Notes: generated by a model from the letters alone, not told the origin. A DNA stretch of 64,000 bases from Tetracladium setigerum (GCA_031472005.1 PZJY01000007.1:558001-622000), one strand, 5' to 3'; shown: positions 11,598 to 24,177, counted from the first letter of the stretch. Made by a program: numbers and translations.

Positions 11598-14500
11598 ATG
11601 CATTTCTCTCGTCTTTCTGTCCCGCTAGTGCTGTTTTCCTTGGGGAGAGCAGCCCGTCATCAAGCTCGTCAAGAGGCTCCAGCCAACGCAGCAGTTCCTA
11701 TCCCAAACACGTATATCATTGAATACGCACCGGTACGTACATTAAATTTTGACAAACTTCAAAATAATCACTCATAAACAATCAGGAAGTTGCCAATGCC
11801 CGCGTTGCAACTACTGAAGACGACGTGGTTATCCTGAAGACATTCAACAGCGAGATCTTCCATGGCGCAAGCATTGAAACCGAATCTTTGAATCTCGATG
11901 AGATTTTGGCTCTTCCTTACGTTGCTAGAGTCTGGCCAAATGAGCAAATCCCGCTCGCTCCCGTGGAATCAGAGGGTTTCAGCGACGATGCATCTGCTTC
12001 TCAGTATACATCCCACAACTCCACCGGAGTGAACAAGCTCCACGACGCTGGTATCTTTGGAGAAGGAGTTATCGTCGGTGTAGTCGACACAGGAACAAAC
12101 TACCGGTAAGCTTATTGATTTCCAGATTTCGGCTCCAGCACTAGCCAAAATAGTTCGATGCTGATTTGCGGTTATTTGTAGCCACCCCGCTCTTGGTGGA
12201 GGTTTTGGACCTGGTTTCAAGGTAGCGAAAGGTTATGATTTCGCCGGAAATGGAAACGGAGGTGAGTAATTATCGCTATAATTCTGCCCAAACATAGCTA
12301 ACCGAGGAATAAAGGAACCTACATTCCTGACGATGACGTAAGTACTTGGATTACACAGTTTTGCCATATTGTCATAGTCCATGCTAAGAAGTGATTTTTC
12401 TAAAGCCTGATGATCAACAAGGCCATGGAACTCACGTCACAGGTATTATTGCAGGTCAAACCGACAACTGGGTCGGTGTTGCACCAAAAGCTACCATCTA
12501 TTCATACAAGGTTTTCAACCAAGCTGTAAGTTTTTCCTACTTTCGTGCCTTGTACCTCACTGAAAATTGCTGACCTAAAACCCTCAGGCTGGAACCGATA
12601 CTGCAACTCTGATCGCTGCCTTCTTGAGGGCTTACGAAGATGGAGTACGTACTAATGTTCTTTTTCGAATCCAAACCAATGCTGACATCAGATAGGTTGA
12701 TATCATTACGAGCAGTATTGGAGGTTCAAATGGATGGTCAACCAATGCTGTAAGTGAAGCACATATATGCCTAGGTCCAGTGTCCTAATTTTCTTCATAT
12801 AGTGGGCCGTTGTTGCATCCCGCCTCGTAGAGGAGGGTGTAGTCGTCTTGATATCGGCTGGTAACTCTGGTGATGCTGGTACCTTTTTCGGAAGTTCAGG
12901 ATCCTCTGGAAAGAATGTCGTCGCTGTAGCCTCTGTGGAAACTGAATTGTTTCCAGCATCTCCCTTCGCGGCGAGTTTCACTCTGGATGGCAAGACAAAT
13001 ACCACCAAGATCGGATATCTTCCATCGACATCCTACTTCCCATCCACCGTAACTGGATGGCCCATTGTAGCACCGAACCTTGACATCAATGCTGCTGCCG
13101 ATGGTTGCACCCCATACCCTGCTGGAACCCCTCGATTGGATGGTAAGGTTGCTTTGGTTCGACGAGGCACTTGCACCTACGCAATCAAGCAGCAAAACCT
13201 ACAAGCTCTTGGAGCAAGACACGTCTTGGTTTACAATACCCGTGTTGGTGTTTTCGGCACACCAGGAACCACTGAGACCATCAGTCTCCTCGGAATGATC
13301 ACCGCAAGCGCCGGAGAAGCAATTGTCAACACTATCAAGGCTGGTGGAAATGTTACCGCGGACTTCTCTCTCAACCCTGAGCTAGTCGTTGGTTTGGAGT
13401 ATCCAGCTGGAGGTCGACCAAATATCTTTACTTCCTGGGAGCTTTATATGATCTTCAAATTAAGCCAGATATTGCTGCACCAGGTAAGCGTCCGAAGAGG
13501 ATTAAAGATGGGAGCATTCGTACTAATCAAATACAGGTGGTCAAATTTTCAGCACGGATCTTGGAACTTCTTTCTCCATTAAGTCTGGAACTTCTATGGT
13601 ATGTTTGTCTGGGCTCTTATATTTACCTGAGCCTATATTTCAATTCGAACAACACTTTCTTTGCCCACAATTCCTAAGCCTAAAATACTAACCCATGTAA
13701 TTCTAGGCATGCCCATACGTAGCAGGTGTTGCTGCGCTTTACATTGGCGCTCACGGGGGCCGCAAAGTCCACGGAAAGGGCTTCGGAACATTCCTCGGCC
13801 AACGAATCATTTCCAGTGGAAAAGCTCTTCCATGGTCAGATGGCACAGCCACCAACTACGGATTTTCTGCATCTGTTGCCCAAGTCGGTAACGGTCTAAT
13901 TGATGCATTCAAGATCTTGAACTATGCCACCAACTTGAAGTTCGAAAAGATCGCACTGAACGACACTGCCTTCCACTCGCGCTATCATGACATCTCTGTC
14001 ACTAACGGAGGAAAGGCCGATGTTACTTACACTTTGTCAGCTGATCCTGCCGCTGGTGTTGAGGCTGCTGGTTGGTTCCCGTTGGCGGGTACAACTGGTG
14101 AGAAGAGACTCAAGAGTTTCACTGAGCTCTCGCCTAAGAAGTTGGAAGCTGATATTCTGTTCCCTCGCGTTTTCACTCTCAAGGCTGGAGAGAGCAAGAC
14201 CGTTTCGTAAGTCAATATCAAATCCCCGAACTTTGAGAGTATGGCTAACATTTCCACCTAGTGTTACATTCAGAAACCCAGATGTACTAGGATGGAACGC
14301 ATCCGCCCTCCCCATCTACAGCGGTAAAGTCCTCGTTTCCGGAACCAATGGAGAGCAACTCTCTGTTCCCTACCTTGGTAAAAATATCTTCTGCAATCGA
14401 ATTAACAAATAAGACTAACAAAACACCAGGACTTGGCGCAAACCTCAAGCGAGAAATCAACCCCATCTTCCGTAACACCTACCCCTTCTCTCGCTCTGGC

Positions 14501-14980
14501 ACCGGATTAAAAGACATCAAAGAAAAGTCCAGCTACACCTTCAACCTCAGCCTCGCCTCCCAAGACTACCCCAAGATCTATTCCAAACTAATCTGGGGCA
14601 CCTCCGAACTCCGCTGGGACATCTTCGAAGCCAACTGGCCGGAACGCAAATGGGTGTACCCGCCCGTGGTCGGTGAGAACGGCTACGTCGGCTCTGCCAC
14701 CGCCTGGGCCGGCTCAGGTCAATTCACCTGGTTCAATCCAGCTATTTATACGCCTGATCAAACCTTTGATTTCCCGCTCACCGAGTTGTTCAGGAATGCG
14801 CAGACTCGCTCGGCGTTGAGTGAGTATTGGTGGTTCGGCAAGTTGGCCAATGGAACTCAGATTGCGAATGGCAATTATACGGTGAGATTTGCGGCGCTGA
14901 AGCCGTTTGGAAATCCAAAGGCGTCGGATAACTGGAGTATTTTCCAGACACCGCAGATTACGGTGTTGGGGAAGTACTAG
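11598..14980 (+). CDS. Secreted subtilisin-like serine protease (S8) with PA domain; frameshift in exon 8
   Basis: Twelve exons: 11598-11732, 11786-12105, 12182-12261, 12315-12337, 12406-12525, 12588-12644, 12696-12749, 12803-13483, 13537-13598, 13707-14206, 14262-14377, 14430-14980. An N-terminal hydrophobic segment suggests secretion. Catalytic residues are visible: Asp146 in VVDTG, His193 in HGTHV, the oxyanion Asn in SAGNSGD and Ser510 in GTSMA. A PA-type insert (GKVALVRRGTCTY) lies between Asn and Ser, and an Fn3-like C-terminal region follows, as in large fungal subtilases of the Vpr/C5a type. Exon 8 is one base short: after FTSW the frame breaks at a GGG (13437-13439), and with one extra G it would read on to KPDIAAPGG. 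The total spliced length is 2,699 nt; adding one base gives 2,700. This is either a sequencing error or an inactivating mutation. Confidence 0.88.
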
Positions 14981-16926
14981 GGGAGTGTAAAAAGTGGAGT
15001 GATGAGGGAGGCGAGAGGAGAGAAGGGGAGGGGACTGAGCAAGGTACTGTAGCAAGTAACTTCTAATGTTTAGAATAATGGTATGAGGCGTTGAAAAAAC
15101 AATTCAAAGATCAAACATATTCTCTAGTCCAAAACTTACAGACTACTGGGAAGATTTCCTAAGCAAAAAGAGAAATGCTCAAAGTCTATGCCCAGTTCTT
15201 GGATATTTGTTATTTTTTGTTACCAAATGAAAGTGAAAGTCTTCCTAGTCCAGTGTGACTGACATACTGTTCGCTCGTCGCTGGCGGTAGTGGGAGGTTA
15301 TGTGAGACCTTTGTTGAATCTCAGCAAAACATGTGGCCTCGATGATCTTGTTATGTTTATACCGAAGATTTACAATCAGTCAAATGTAAGAGGGGAACTT
15401 TGAGAAGTGTATCATAGAGTCATCTCGGTTAGCTCAGACGCTAGTGCCTAGAAACTCTTACTGGCTTAGAATTTGGGCGGCCTACCACGCCGTCAGCCGC
15501 TTTAGGCTTAAATAACATACAGTCTAATAAAGCGGACCCTAGAGATACCTAATTTGGTAGGTACGTACCAACTTAAGTATCGAGCCGTCCATTTTAGTTA
15601 CAGTGTGGTCACGTCGTGTTGCGGAAAAACAGTTTCTCGGGCTAGTCCAGATCTTGATTCGGGTGTCCCTCCTGTATAAGGTATATATTGCCCGACACGC
15701 TTCATTCTTTCTCCATCACGCGTTGGCTTTCTTGCCTGCAAAAGAGATGCTGCGCTTGCCATCTATCACGCTCTCTATATGGCACTCTCACCTGAAAAGG
15801 AAATCCAACATTCTTTATCCATCACGCTTTCTGGCCTAAAGGCCGTCAGAATTTATGAGGCGCTATGGACGTACCACCACTCCTCTCACCAGAAGTCGTA
15901 GCAAAGTTAAAGGAGGACCTCAGACAAGATTAGTTCCTAGGTAAAAGTGACGAATGTCGAGTTGAGCTCGGGCGGATCTGGTCGCCTCCCAATCCAATTT
16001 AGCCAGATCATAAAATGGTTCAACTCGACATCATCTTAGATTCCCAAAAACGAGGGGGAAAACGAGGCCATCGGATACCAGCTATCGAGGTACGTCAGGA
16101 ATACCTATTCTATAACAAAGCCACAGTATTCTACTGGACCGAGTAAGCAAATAAGAAAGTCTGTCGCGATAATGGGCTGGTAATCCTAAGCGGTATCTGA
16201 GGCTCAACTTAGCATCTACCAACCTGAAAGGTAGATCCCCTCGCCGTTCTGCTGAAGGAAATACCTAAGTACTCTTTCCTACCTACCTACCTTTCTTTTT
16301 TTAGCACATTGACACTACGGCTACTGCCTCCACAAGCAAACTATACCAGCGATTCTTCTTACGCTTAGGAGGACGAAATGAGTCAGGCTGCTCCGGTGCG
16401 GATAATCCTTCGATATCGCGAACGACCCTTTCAAAGTCTGAAAGCCATCATCAATGCTTTCCTTGAATGGCGAGACATCCAACCTACAGAGGATTACTAT
16501 ACACACATATGTTGTAATCCTCCTTCTTCTAAGTAATATCTCGTTCTTGATCTCTACTGCAACACATATCCGGACGTCGATCTCAACAAAATAGACCTCG
16601 AAGTCTTCAAAGTCTTAGGAAATGATTCATTGTGCGGTTCCTTTCTCACAAGAACTAACTAAACTAACTCTCTCCAGTAAAGTTCAGGATCTCGGCGAGG
16701 TAGCTCGCACCCAAGTTTTTCCACGATCCCTTTCTCTACACTGGGGGAAAGGCAGCTAGCTAGTCTAATCCGAAGAATTGGTCGGTGTTTCCCCGGCACA
16801 AGGAGGATAGGATCCCGCTATATCCGTGTCTTGCGCATCATAAGATTCCAAAAAGTAAAATATAACATTTGATAAGGTTATTTTAAATGTGCACTCGCCC
16901 GATGTAGAAGATGGCTGGTCTAAATC
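14981..16926. other. Intergenic with possible degenerate coding relic
   Basis: No intact gene. Around 15700-15840 there are imperfect repeats of a ccatcacgc-containing segment. A possible decayed reading frame starts at ATG 16378 and runs about 50 codons to a stop, then stays open again to about 16663. It has no recognised motif. A small inverted repeat (GCCGCTTTA...TAAAGCGG) sits near 15498-15536. Confidence 0.4.
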
Positions 16927-18312
16927 TCACAATAGAAGCCTCACTCCCTTCGCCTTGAACTCTCTCTTCAGTCCCCTTGGATCCTTAAATGAACCTCCTA
17001 GACCCTCCACAATTACTTTCTTCAACACAGGAAACTTCTCTTCTTTCACCCGCAGCAATTCTTCTAAATTCTCTTCGCAGGATGGAAAGTCCCCATCTAA
17101 AAACCCAAACTTCAACCTCTCCAATGATCTTGGAAGAATGTTACACAACCGCGATACCGTTGTCCTTGAACCATCGTGCATATCTGGATATCCAAACAAG
17201 ACATCACCTTCAACCTCGATGTTCTTTAACCTCTCGAACCCGGCCAACGAGCCAATTTCCTGTGGCCATATGTACTCTCCGTTCCTCTCACACATAGAGG
17301 AGAGCTCTAATTCCTCCAAGCAAGGACGAAGATGTGCAATTGCCTTTGCGATCTCTTGAGGCAGGAAGTCGGCTTCGTATCTCGGAGCAACGTGGTTGTA
17401 TGAGAACCTGCGCAGCGATGTGAAGCGGCGTAGAAAGTCGATCAAGTATGTCGCTCCTATGTAGGTATTGTTTATTTCTAAATCATGGATTCCGAAATTG
17501 GTGTCCTGCGTTATTGTGCTCGGCTCGAATAGATGGGATTCATCCGAGAGTCCTGAAATAGCCATCAACTTCACAGATGGGATCATCAGGAAAGGCCTCA
17601 TATGTTCGAAATTGATATAATCTATTTGCTGCCGAAAGCCATTGGGGTCATCGTCATCTTCTCCGATGAACGGGGAGAGAGAAACGTCAGCGAGATGCTC
17701 GAGTGCGAACTGGCTAGAGGTCTCAGACTCCTGAAGAACTGCTGATATTCCCAGCGCAAACTCCATATCCCCATCCTCGTCATTTCGATAATCGATCAAC
17801 TCAACACTCTCTAAGTTATGAAGGAGCAGAAGAAGCAAGCCGGTCAGAGCGTGCCACTTTCCTTTACGAATGCGAGACATCCACCCCTCGACCCATTCCG
17901 GGTCCAGTTCGATTTCGCCTTCGATCATGTCCAGTGTATTTTGGCAAGCTGCAAAATCATCATCATCCCACTCCGAGACGTCCAAGAGCTCTCCTTGTTG
18001 GCATGAAGGGCCGCGTTCCCGAAGCATAGCAACGAGTTCGGTTCTCTCTGGGGATGACCCGTTCAAGAACCCGTGCCTTGTATAACTCTTGACGTAGGTC
18101 GCCAGCTCGGGTTTCCTTAAAACCGCTCGAAGGAATTTCGGCGCAGAAGTATGATTGACCTCGTCGAATTCCTTGTATAGCATTGGAATCGCAATGCAGT
18201 TGAGGATTTTATTGACGCTTGCTAGGTTCCGCAACGTTGAGGTTGACCCATCCAAAGTGGCATACTTGACTATTTCAATCAATATTTCATTGTGTAAGGC
18301 TTCGAAAGACAT
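16927..18312 (-). CDS. F-box-like / leucine-rich-repeat-type protein
   Basis: A single uninterrupted frame of 461 residues runs from an ATG at 18310-18312. The first 50 residues (ALHNEILIEIVKYA... LRNLASVNKILN... PMLYKEF) have the spacing of a fungal F-box-like helix bundle, which normally binds Skp1 in SCF ubiquitin ligases. The remainder alternates Leu-rich strands and helices (for example LEELELSSMCE, LERLKFGFLDG) as in degenerate LRRs of the large, rapidly evolving F-box families of Pezizomycotina. An acidic loop (EDDDD) lies mid-protein. No substrate can be named. Gene reality is well supported by length and absence of frame breaks; the F-box reading is inference from pattern. Confidence 0.75.
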   Translation of the reverse strand: MSFEALHNEILIEIVKYATLDGSTSTLRNLASVNKILNCIAIPMLYKEFDEVNHTSAPKFLRAVLRKPELATYVKSYTRHGFLNGSSPERTELVAMLRERGPSCQQGELLDVSEWDDDDFAACQNTLDMIEGEIELDPEWVEGWMSRIRKGKWHALTGLLLLLLHNLESVELIDYRNDEDGDMEFALGISAVLQESETSSQFALEHLADVSLSPFIGEDDDDPNGFRQQIDYINFEHMRPFLMIPSVKLMAISGLSDESHLFEPSTITQDTNFGIHDLEINNTYIGATYLIDFLRRFTSLRRFSYNHVAPRYEADFLPQEIAKAIAHLRPCLEELELSSMCERNGEYIWPQEIGSLAGFERLKNIEVEGDVLFGYPDMHDGSRTTVSRLCNILPRSLERLKFGFLDGDFPSCEENLEELLRVKEEKFPVLKKVIVEGLGGSFKDPRGLKREFKAKGVRLLL

Positions 18313-18834
18313 TTTGGTAGTGATTTTCTAGAATGTGGAGATGTGAAAGAATCGGAAGATGGAAGTTTTTGTAGTTGAGTTGTTTGAGGAATGTCGTATA
18401 TTATGTCTCGTCGTCCCGTCAGTACTCGGCGTTCTGCTTTGGCGCCTGGAGGTGCCTAAAGGTGTGCATGGAACTACCTAACAGGGATTTAACCAGCCCC
18501 CAAATTAGATTTGTGGTGCCAATTCGGAAATAATGTTTCTTGAAGGATTCACCGCCGTGCAAATATGAGTGGATTTTATAACGATCTCAGTGGTTGAGTA
18601 ATTCGATTTTAGGTGTGTTTCATTGCTTTGCTGCATTGCATGGGGGCCTCTCTTAGTGTAGCGTTTAACAGGATCGTTGGGCGAGAGGAGTAGATATATG
18701 GGTCAGTGACAATGAGCTACAGATTCCTAATTCACAAAGAGTTAATATTTACGGAACTTGAGCTGGGCCTCATACATAAACTGGCCAAGATACAAGACGA
18801 GCTTTTGATATTCGTTAAACCATAACTCATGCTT
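18313..18834. other. Intergenic between F-box gene and SSF1
   Basis: About 520 bp: the promoter and leader of the F-box-like gene and the 3' flank of SSF1. No gene or clear repeat was seen. Confidence 0.5.
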
Positions 18835-20264
18835 TCAACCAGCAGCAATTTCCGCCGCTTCATCCTCCCACTCTCCCTGATCTTCCATATCCTCGTTGTA
18901 CTCCATCTCCCCATCCCCAGCCAGCCCTTCTGAGTCCCACTCGCCAACATCCATCGCCTCATCGTCGGACTCCTCTTCCTCTTCTTCGCCAGCCTTTTTC
19001 TTCGGCTTCTTAGCCTCAGCATCCTGTCTCTTCTTCTCCACATTCTCCTTTTGCAACTTTTTCCTAGCCTCCTTGACTTGTCTCTTGTGTTCCCATTTCT
19101 TCTCTAAATCCTTCATCTCTGCCGCTGATTTCTGGATATACTCGTGCCACATGATCTTACCTGAGCATACGCCTTCCTCAACCTTCGTCATGCGCAACTT
19201 CATTCTTGGACCAAGTTCAACAAGTTTGACCGCGCGCTTTTCGACACCGCTACGACCTTTAGCTTTCTTGTCCTCGGATAGACGATCTTTGTTGCGTTTG
19301 GTCACGACTTTTCGTGCTCGACGCTCGACGACTTCGACTTCAGCATCAGTGTCGACTTCACTACCGCTAGTGGCATCAGTGATATACCCGTCGCCTTCAC
19401 CGCCGATCATATAATCCGCAATATCCTCCAGCTTTCCAAGATTGGGGATTCCGCCTTTCTTAGATTTGGATGAGTTTTGCGAATGCATGAGCTTCTCGGC
19501 TGCATTGAGTCTTCGGAGTGGTTTTGAGAGACCGGTGGCTTTGGTTGTGATGGCGTAATGACGAAGATTAAGTGTATATGTGTTGTCGTCGTTGTCTTTG
19601 GCTGGTTCGCGGTTTAGAAGCATGACTCGGCGGATGGAGGTGAGGGGTGTGGTTTGTGGTGAAATGGGAGGGAAAAGAGATTGGAAGATTGTGGTGGTCA
19701 GGGATTCGAGGTGTTTGGGTATCTTGTTTTCTGCCTCTGTTTCGGAAGCAGGCGTCGTGAAGTTATTCATGACAAGCTGTAGAGTGTTAGTACAAAATCC
19801 AGCAGGCGTCTAGGGACATAGCATACCAGAGGAGGAGACAAATATTCCTTTCCACCACCTTTAGGATGTTTCATAGCTTTCCTAACGTCCTTGCACAACG
19901 AGTACTTTTCAACCTGGAAATGTAATGTCGGGCCTCTTGGTGTGATGGCAAGTCGCATATTTGTATTCCCGGTCTCTGATCTTGAAAATAGCATCAAATG
20001 GCTAACACCAAGCGGTCCCGCCATTGTAAGGTAATCCCTTAATCTGTTGCCTCTTCTTTCCTTTAACCTCGCAGCTGTTCCAGGCTCCATCATCAATCGC
20101 ACGTCCTTCACAAGCTGGCTCACACTTGGACCGACCTCTCCAGCTCCAATTCGAATGACCATGCTCTTTGGGGCGCGAGAAGCTTGCGCTGGTGCTGTAC
20201 TCTTGCCAGCCGGGCCATTGTTGGCACCAACGTGAGTTCGCTTCTTCGTTCGCTTTCGTGCCAT
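18835..20264 (-). CDS. SSF1: Ribosome biogenesis protein Ssf1/Peter Pan (Brix domain)
   Basis: Two exons, 19827-20264 and 18835-19776, give 459 residues. The N-terminus is basic (MARKRTKKRTHVG). The Brix domain begins with PKSMVIRIG and includes LVKDVRLMMEPGTAARLKERR, LTMAGPLGVSHLMLFS and MRLAITPRGPTLHFQVEKYSL. The splice joins SPPL to LVMNNF, the expected family motif. The C-terminus is Lys/Glu-rich with an acidic end. Ssf1 acts in the nucleolus in 27S pre-rRNA processing for the 60S subunit. The gene is divergent from RRP3 with 222 bp between start codons. Confidence 0.95.
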
Positions 20265-20486
20265 TTTGTCGTAGTTTTGGTTGTTTGTTTGAAAACTTTG
20301 GTAAAATTGTGAAGTTGAAGCTCTCAATTTGGAGCGGCAGAAAGGTCGACGGCAGAAATAATTTGGAGGGAGTTTTTGGATGCGCAGCCAATCAGCGTCC
20401 AGCATTCGATAAGCTAATCGAAATATTTTTATCTCGGTCGACTTCACAACCAACACTCGCTTTTACACCACCACAACTCAGCGACG
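20265..20486. promoter_or_regulatory. Shared bidirectional promoter of SSF1 and RRP3
   Basis: 222 bp separate the two divergent ATGs. A CCAAT box lies at 20388-20392 and an A/T-rich AATATTTTT element near 20422-20430, loosely similar to the rRNA-processing element of yeast ribosome-biogenesis genes. Co-regulation is inferred. Confidence 0.55.
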
Positions 20487-22002
20487 ATGTCTTCAGTTAA
20501 GAGGAGAAAGGTGGACGGCGATGTGCCCTCGGGCTTGCTAACGAAGAAGGGGAAGAAAGAAAAGAAGCAAAAGATCTTAGAGCCTGAACCAGCCTTGTCA
20601 GAAGATTCCCCAGAGCCAGCTGCGACGCCAGTAGGAGTGGAAGATGTGCCAGAGGAGGAGATAGAAGTGGTCAAATCTTTCAAAGACCTGGTTTGTACAT
20701 TCTCATGTGTTGGAGTAACATGCTAATAGGTATCAGGGAATCATCGACTCGTTATGTGACGCCTGCGAAGCTTTGGGCTACAAAGCCCCCACCCCGATTC
20801 AAGCACAATCCATACCTCTCGCACTCCAAGGTCGAGATTTAATAGGTCTCGCGGAGACAGGAAGTGGAAAGACAGCCGCCTTTGCTTTGCCTATTCTCCA
20901 ATCTCTGCTGGACAAGCCACAACCACTTTTCGGTCTGATCATGGCTCCAACTCGTGAACTCGCATACCAAATATCGGCATCTTTCGAGGCACTAGGAGCG
21001 CTGATATCGGTTCGATGCGCGGTCATTGTAGGAGGAATGGATATGGTCCCCCAAGCAATTGCATTGGGAAAGAAACCACACATCATTGTTGCTACACCTG
21101 GACGATTGCTCGATCATCTCGAAAATACTAAAGGATTCTCCCTCCGCTCGCTCAAATACCTAGTCATGGACGAAGCAGATAGGCTGCTCGATTTGGATTT
21201 TGGCCCAATTCTAGACAAGATTTTGAAAGTCCTACCCCGCGAACGCAGTACATATCTCTTCTCCGCGACCATGAGCTCAAAAGTTGAGAGCCTGCAGAGA
21301 GCCAGTTTGAGGGATCCCCTTCGAGTCAGCATCAGCAGCAACAAATACCAAACAGTTTCAACCCTTCTCCAAAGTTACGTCTTCATTCCCCATCCACACA
21401 AAGACACATACTTGGTCTTCCTCCTCAACGAATTCGCTGGCCAATCAGCAATCATCTTCACGCGCACAGTTAACGAAACCCAACGACTTGCAATTCTTCT
21501 CCGCACACTAGGATTTGGAGCCATTCCTCTCCACGGTCAACTTTCACAATCCGCTCGTCTGGGAGCATTGAACAAATTCCGTGCTGGAGCAAGAGAGATT
21601 TTGGTAGCTACCGATGTGGCGGCACGTGGTTTAGATATTCCATCCGTTGACGTGGTCCTTAATTACGACCTTCCTCCTGATAGTAAGACTTACATTCATC
21701 GTGTGGGAAGAACTGCCAGAGCGGGTAAATCTGGACATGCGATTAGTGTTGTCACGCAATATGACGTGGAGGTGTGGTTGAGGATTGAGAAAGCTCTGGG
21801 GAAGAAGCAGGACGAGTATGCATTGGAGAAGGACGAGGTTATGGTGTTCAAACCAAGAGTTGAAGAGGCTCAGAGACATGCAAGGAATGAGATGAAGAAT
21901 CTGCATGAGGATAGAGGAAATAAGGGAGCAGTGCTGAAAGGCAGGAGACCAGCGAAGGGCGGGAAGAGGGGAAGAGATGAGATGGACCGGGAGGAGGGTT
22001 AG
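20487..22002 (+). CDS. RRP3: DEAD-box ATP-dependent rRNA helicase Rrp3 (DDX47)
   Basis: Exons 20487-20690 and 20737-22002 give 489 residues. The basic N-terminus (VKRRKVDG) is nuclear-localisation-like. The Q-motif (PTPIQAQSIP), motif I AETGSGKT (about 107-114), Ia PTRELA, Ib ATPGRLLDHL, II DEAD (about 213-216), III SAT, IV IIFTRT, V ATDVAARGLD and VI HRVGRTARAG are all present. The sequence is of the Rrp3/DDX47 type, required for 18S rRNA maturation (cleavage at A0-A2). The 46-nt intron lies between SFKDL and GIIDSL. All frames are intact. Confidence 0.96.
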
Positions 22003-23628
22003 TGATGTTCGTTTGTGGTATAATAATTATAAATCAGTCAGTCTGGTGTTCAACGGCCTCAGAGAATAAAATACCTTCAAAATAAATATAGAAGACTTTT
22101 AATGGTGAAAAAAATATATCTTGCACACGGTTTGCCAGTTACTTTCCCTTCAATACATTATCTTTCCAAACACCCCAAATACCGCAAGCGCCTTCCCCAG
22201 CCGAGCAAATCTCCGAAAAATTCTACGCATTCGTAAGGGCTTGAGCGGCCTCCGGGAAACGTACTTAATGGCATCGGATATCATTATATCAATGAATTAA
22301 ACACAAAATGGTATCCAGAAATAGGCTACATTGCAGAAGGAATATTGAAAAATAGAAAACGGAAAGTAAGATGAGATGACAACGAGGGAAACTTTCGTTC
22401 CACAACTATTTTCAGGCGACGATAAAAACACTTTGGCGATTGAACGAAAAGAAAAAAGAGGGTAAGATGAGTGAGATGTGCAATTGAAGTGATTCGAGAT
22501 GTTAGCACGTGGAGCGAAAGTAGGTGCTTTTGAGACATAGCCCCCTTTCCTGAGCAGGCCAGCTGCTGAAGTAAGCCTTGAACTGTTGTGGGATTTTTGG
22601 AGGCGCAGAAAGCATTTTGACAGGATTTGGATGCATAGTAGCAAAGAAAGCAAGGGAGATGGTTGAAAATCAGATACAAAATTCAGAGGGAGGTTGGAGG
22701 TGCAAACAATTCATTGCACATTCACAAGTCAACTTTTGTTGTCCACTCAGTGTCCTCAAATAAGACCAGCCTTGGAGTTTTGATACCGTGAACTTAAGGA
22801 TGATAGTCCGTCAATTCCATTAAATTTGCAAATTGCGATGGGAAGGTAAATGAGATTCTTGTGTGAGGGCAACTCTGGAGATACAGGCGGATCGTGAAAT
22901 TGTTGAGCGCCAGAGACAGAATATAAGCTTATCTGCTTGTGCTTGATCTATCTTGAGTTGAGTTAAAAATTGATTAAATTGCTTTATGGCTTCATTCTTG
23001 ATAACATTTTTCACTTTTAGGATGTTATTGTCGAACTGCCAATTCACAAAATTGACGATGAGGTCAAGTTTCACCTCTCGTTACCACTCTCTTCTGACAA
23101 TGTTGGTATTCTATGCCATCTGAATATGTAAGGCGTGTCTGAGAATCTTTTTACTTCGGATTAAATTCCATGCCTGGTGGAGTAGCATCTAGTATTGAAA
23201 CTTCAACAGCTAAAAGTCAAAAATCAAAGTTTTCAACTTCTCAACTTCTCATTCGCCACTCAACAATTCTAAGATTTAGATGTGCCAACACATTCTCTCA
23301 GTGAGGATTATAAACACAGTCCATTTGTGTTTTCGTTTTTCTGAACAAAAACAAAGTTATTAGTAGATTTCTGATGAGACAAGGGTTACATGAAAATGGT
23401 TTGTCAAGTTGGGGTCAGCCCGATGATTCCTTGTGTCTTTAACTTTGTATTTTGACACCTCCAAACTTGCAATCAACTCATCTCGAAACAAACGTAACCG
23501 AATAAAGCTTTAGGGCTCAGCCGCAGCGCGAACGAGCGTGTATTGGGGGAAAGTGGTTTCCGGTGCTATTTTAGTGTGGGGTCGTGAAATGAGAAAACGT
23601 GCTCTACCTCACAAATCACTTCCGTTGA
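22003..23628. other. Intergenic, AT-rich, no gene supported
   Basis: Convergent 3' flanks of RRP3 and the Nudix gene. Several 60-120 codon frames exist (for example 22297-22653) but none shows a motif or splice-consistent extension. Confidence 0.5.
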
Positions 23629-24177
23629 TCAAGCTTCCACCAATTCAACAGCCCTCTGAAGAATCAAACGATCATTCGCAAAAGTAAGCGTCTCCAACGC
23701 TTCTTTGGTCGGAAAGAACACAGGCGTAAACTCCTCCTCTCCCACCCCACTACGTCCAGCAACACAACCTTCATCCAGCCTAGCAATATACCACCAAATA
23801 ATCTTGACATCGTTCACACCATCGTCACCTAGTTGTCGGATAGTTACCATAAAGGGCTCGATGAGATCGGAGTAAAAGCGAGGTTCGTCCGGCACGTTTC
23901 CCTGCTCGTCTGTGGGAGGAGCACGGGTAGACATCCTGACGGGGTAGAGGTGCGCCTGATAGCCGGTCTCTTCACGGAGCTCACGTAGTGCGGCCTCATG
24001 TCGGGACTCACCACAGTTACGACGGCCTTTGGCAAGAAGCCATTCGTTCGTTGCATGACAGTGGATGAGGCACACAGTCTTGTTTTGGCCGGCCGAAAGG
24101 TCGAATAGAATCGCTCCACAACTTTCGACAAACTCTTCAGAGGTGTATTGGACAGCCTTCTTGAGTGATGCTGCCAT
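23629..24177 (-). CDS. Nudix hydrolase
   Basis: An intronless 182-residue protein begins at the ATG at 24175-24177. A complete Nudix box GX5EX7REXXEEXGX starts at about residue 51, with the metal-binding REXXEE glutamates present. The flanking strand pairs (CGAILFDLS, WLLAKG) and a C-terminal helix (ANDRLILQRAVEL) complete a single-domain Nudix fold. The KGRR start of the box and the RFYSDLIEPF segment resemble fungal housekeeping Nudix proteins acting on nucleoside diphosphate derivatives. The substrate cannot be predicted from sequence alone. Confidence 0.88.
   Translation of the reverse strand: MAASLKKAVQYTSEEFVESCGAILFDLSAGQNKTVCLIHCHATNEWLLAKGRRNCGESRHEAALRELREETGYQAHLYPVRMSTRAPPTDEQGNVPDEPRFYSDLIEPFMVTIRQLGDDGVNDVKIIWWYIARLDEGCVAGRSGVGEEEFTPVFFPTKEALETLTFANDRLILQRAVELVEA

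Noticed and set aside
20737..22002. Possible translation initiation factor eIF4A instead of Rrp3
   Set aside because: Basic N-terminal extension, the GIIDSLCDACEALGYKAPTPIQ lead-in and the C-terminal basic tail fit Rrp3/DDX47, not eIF4A.
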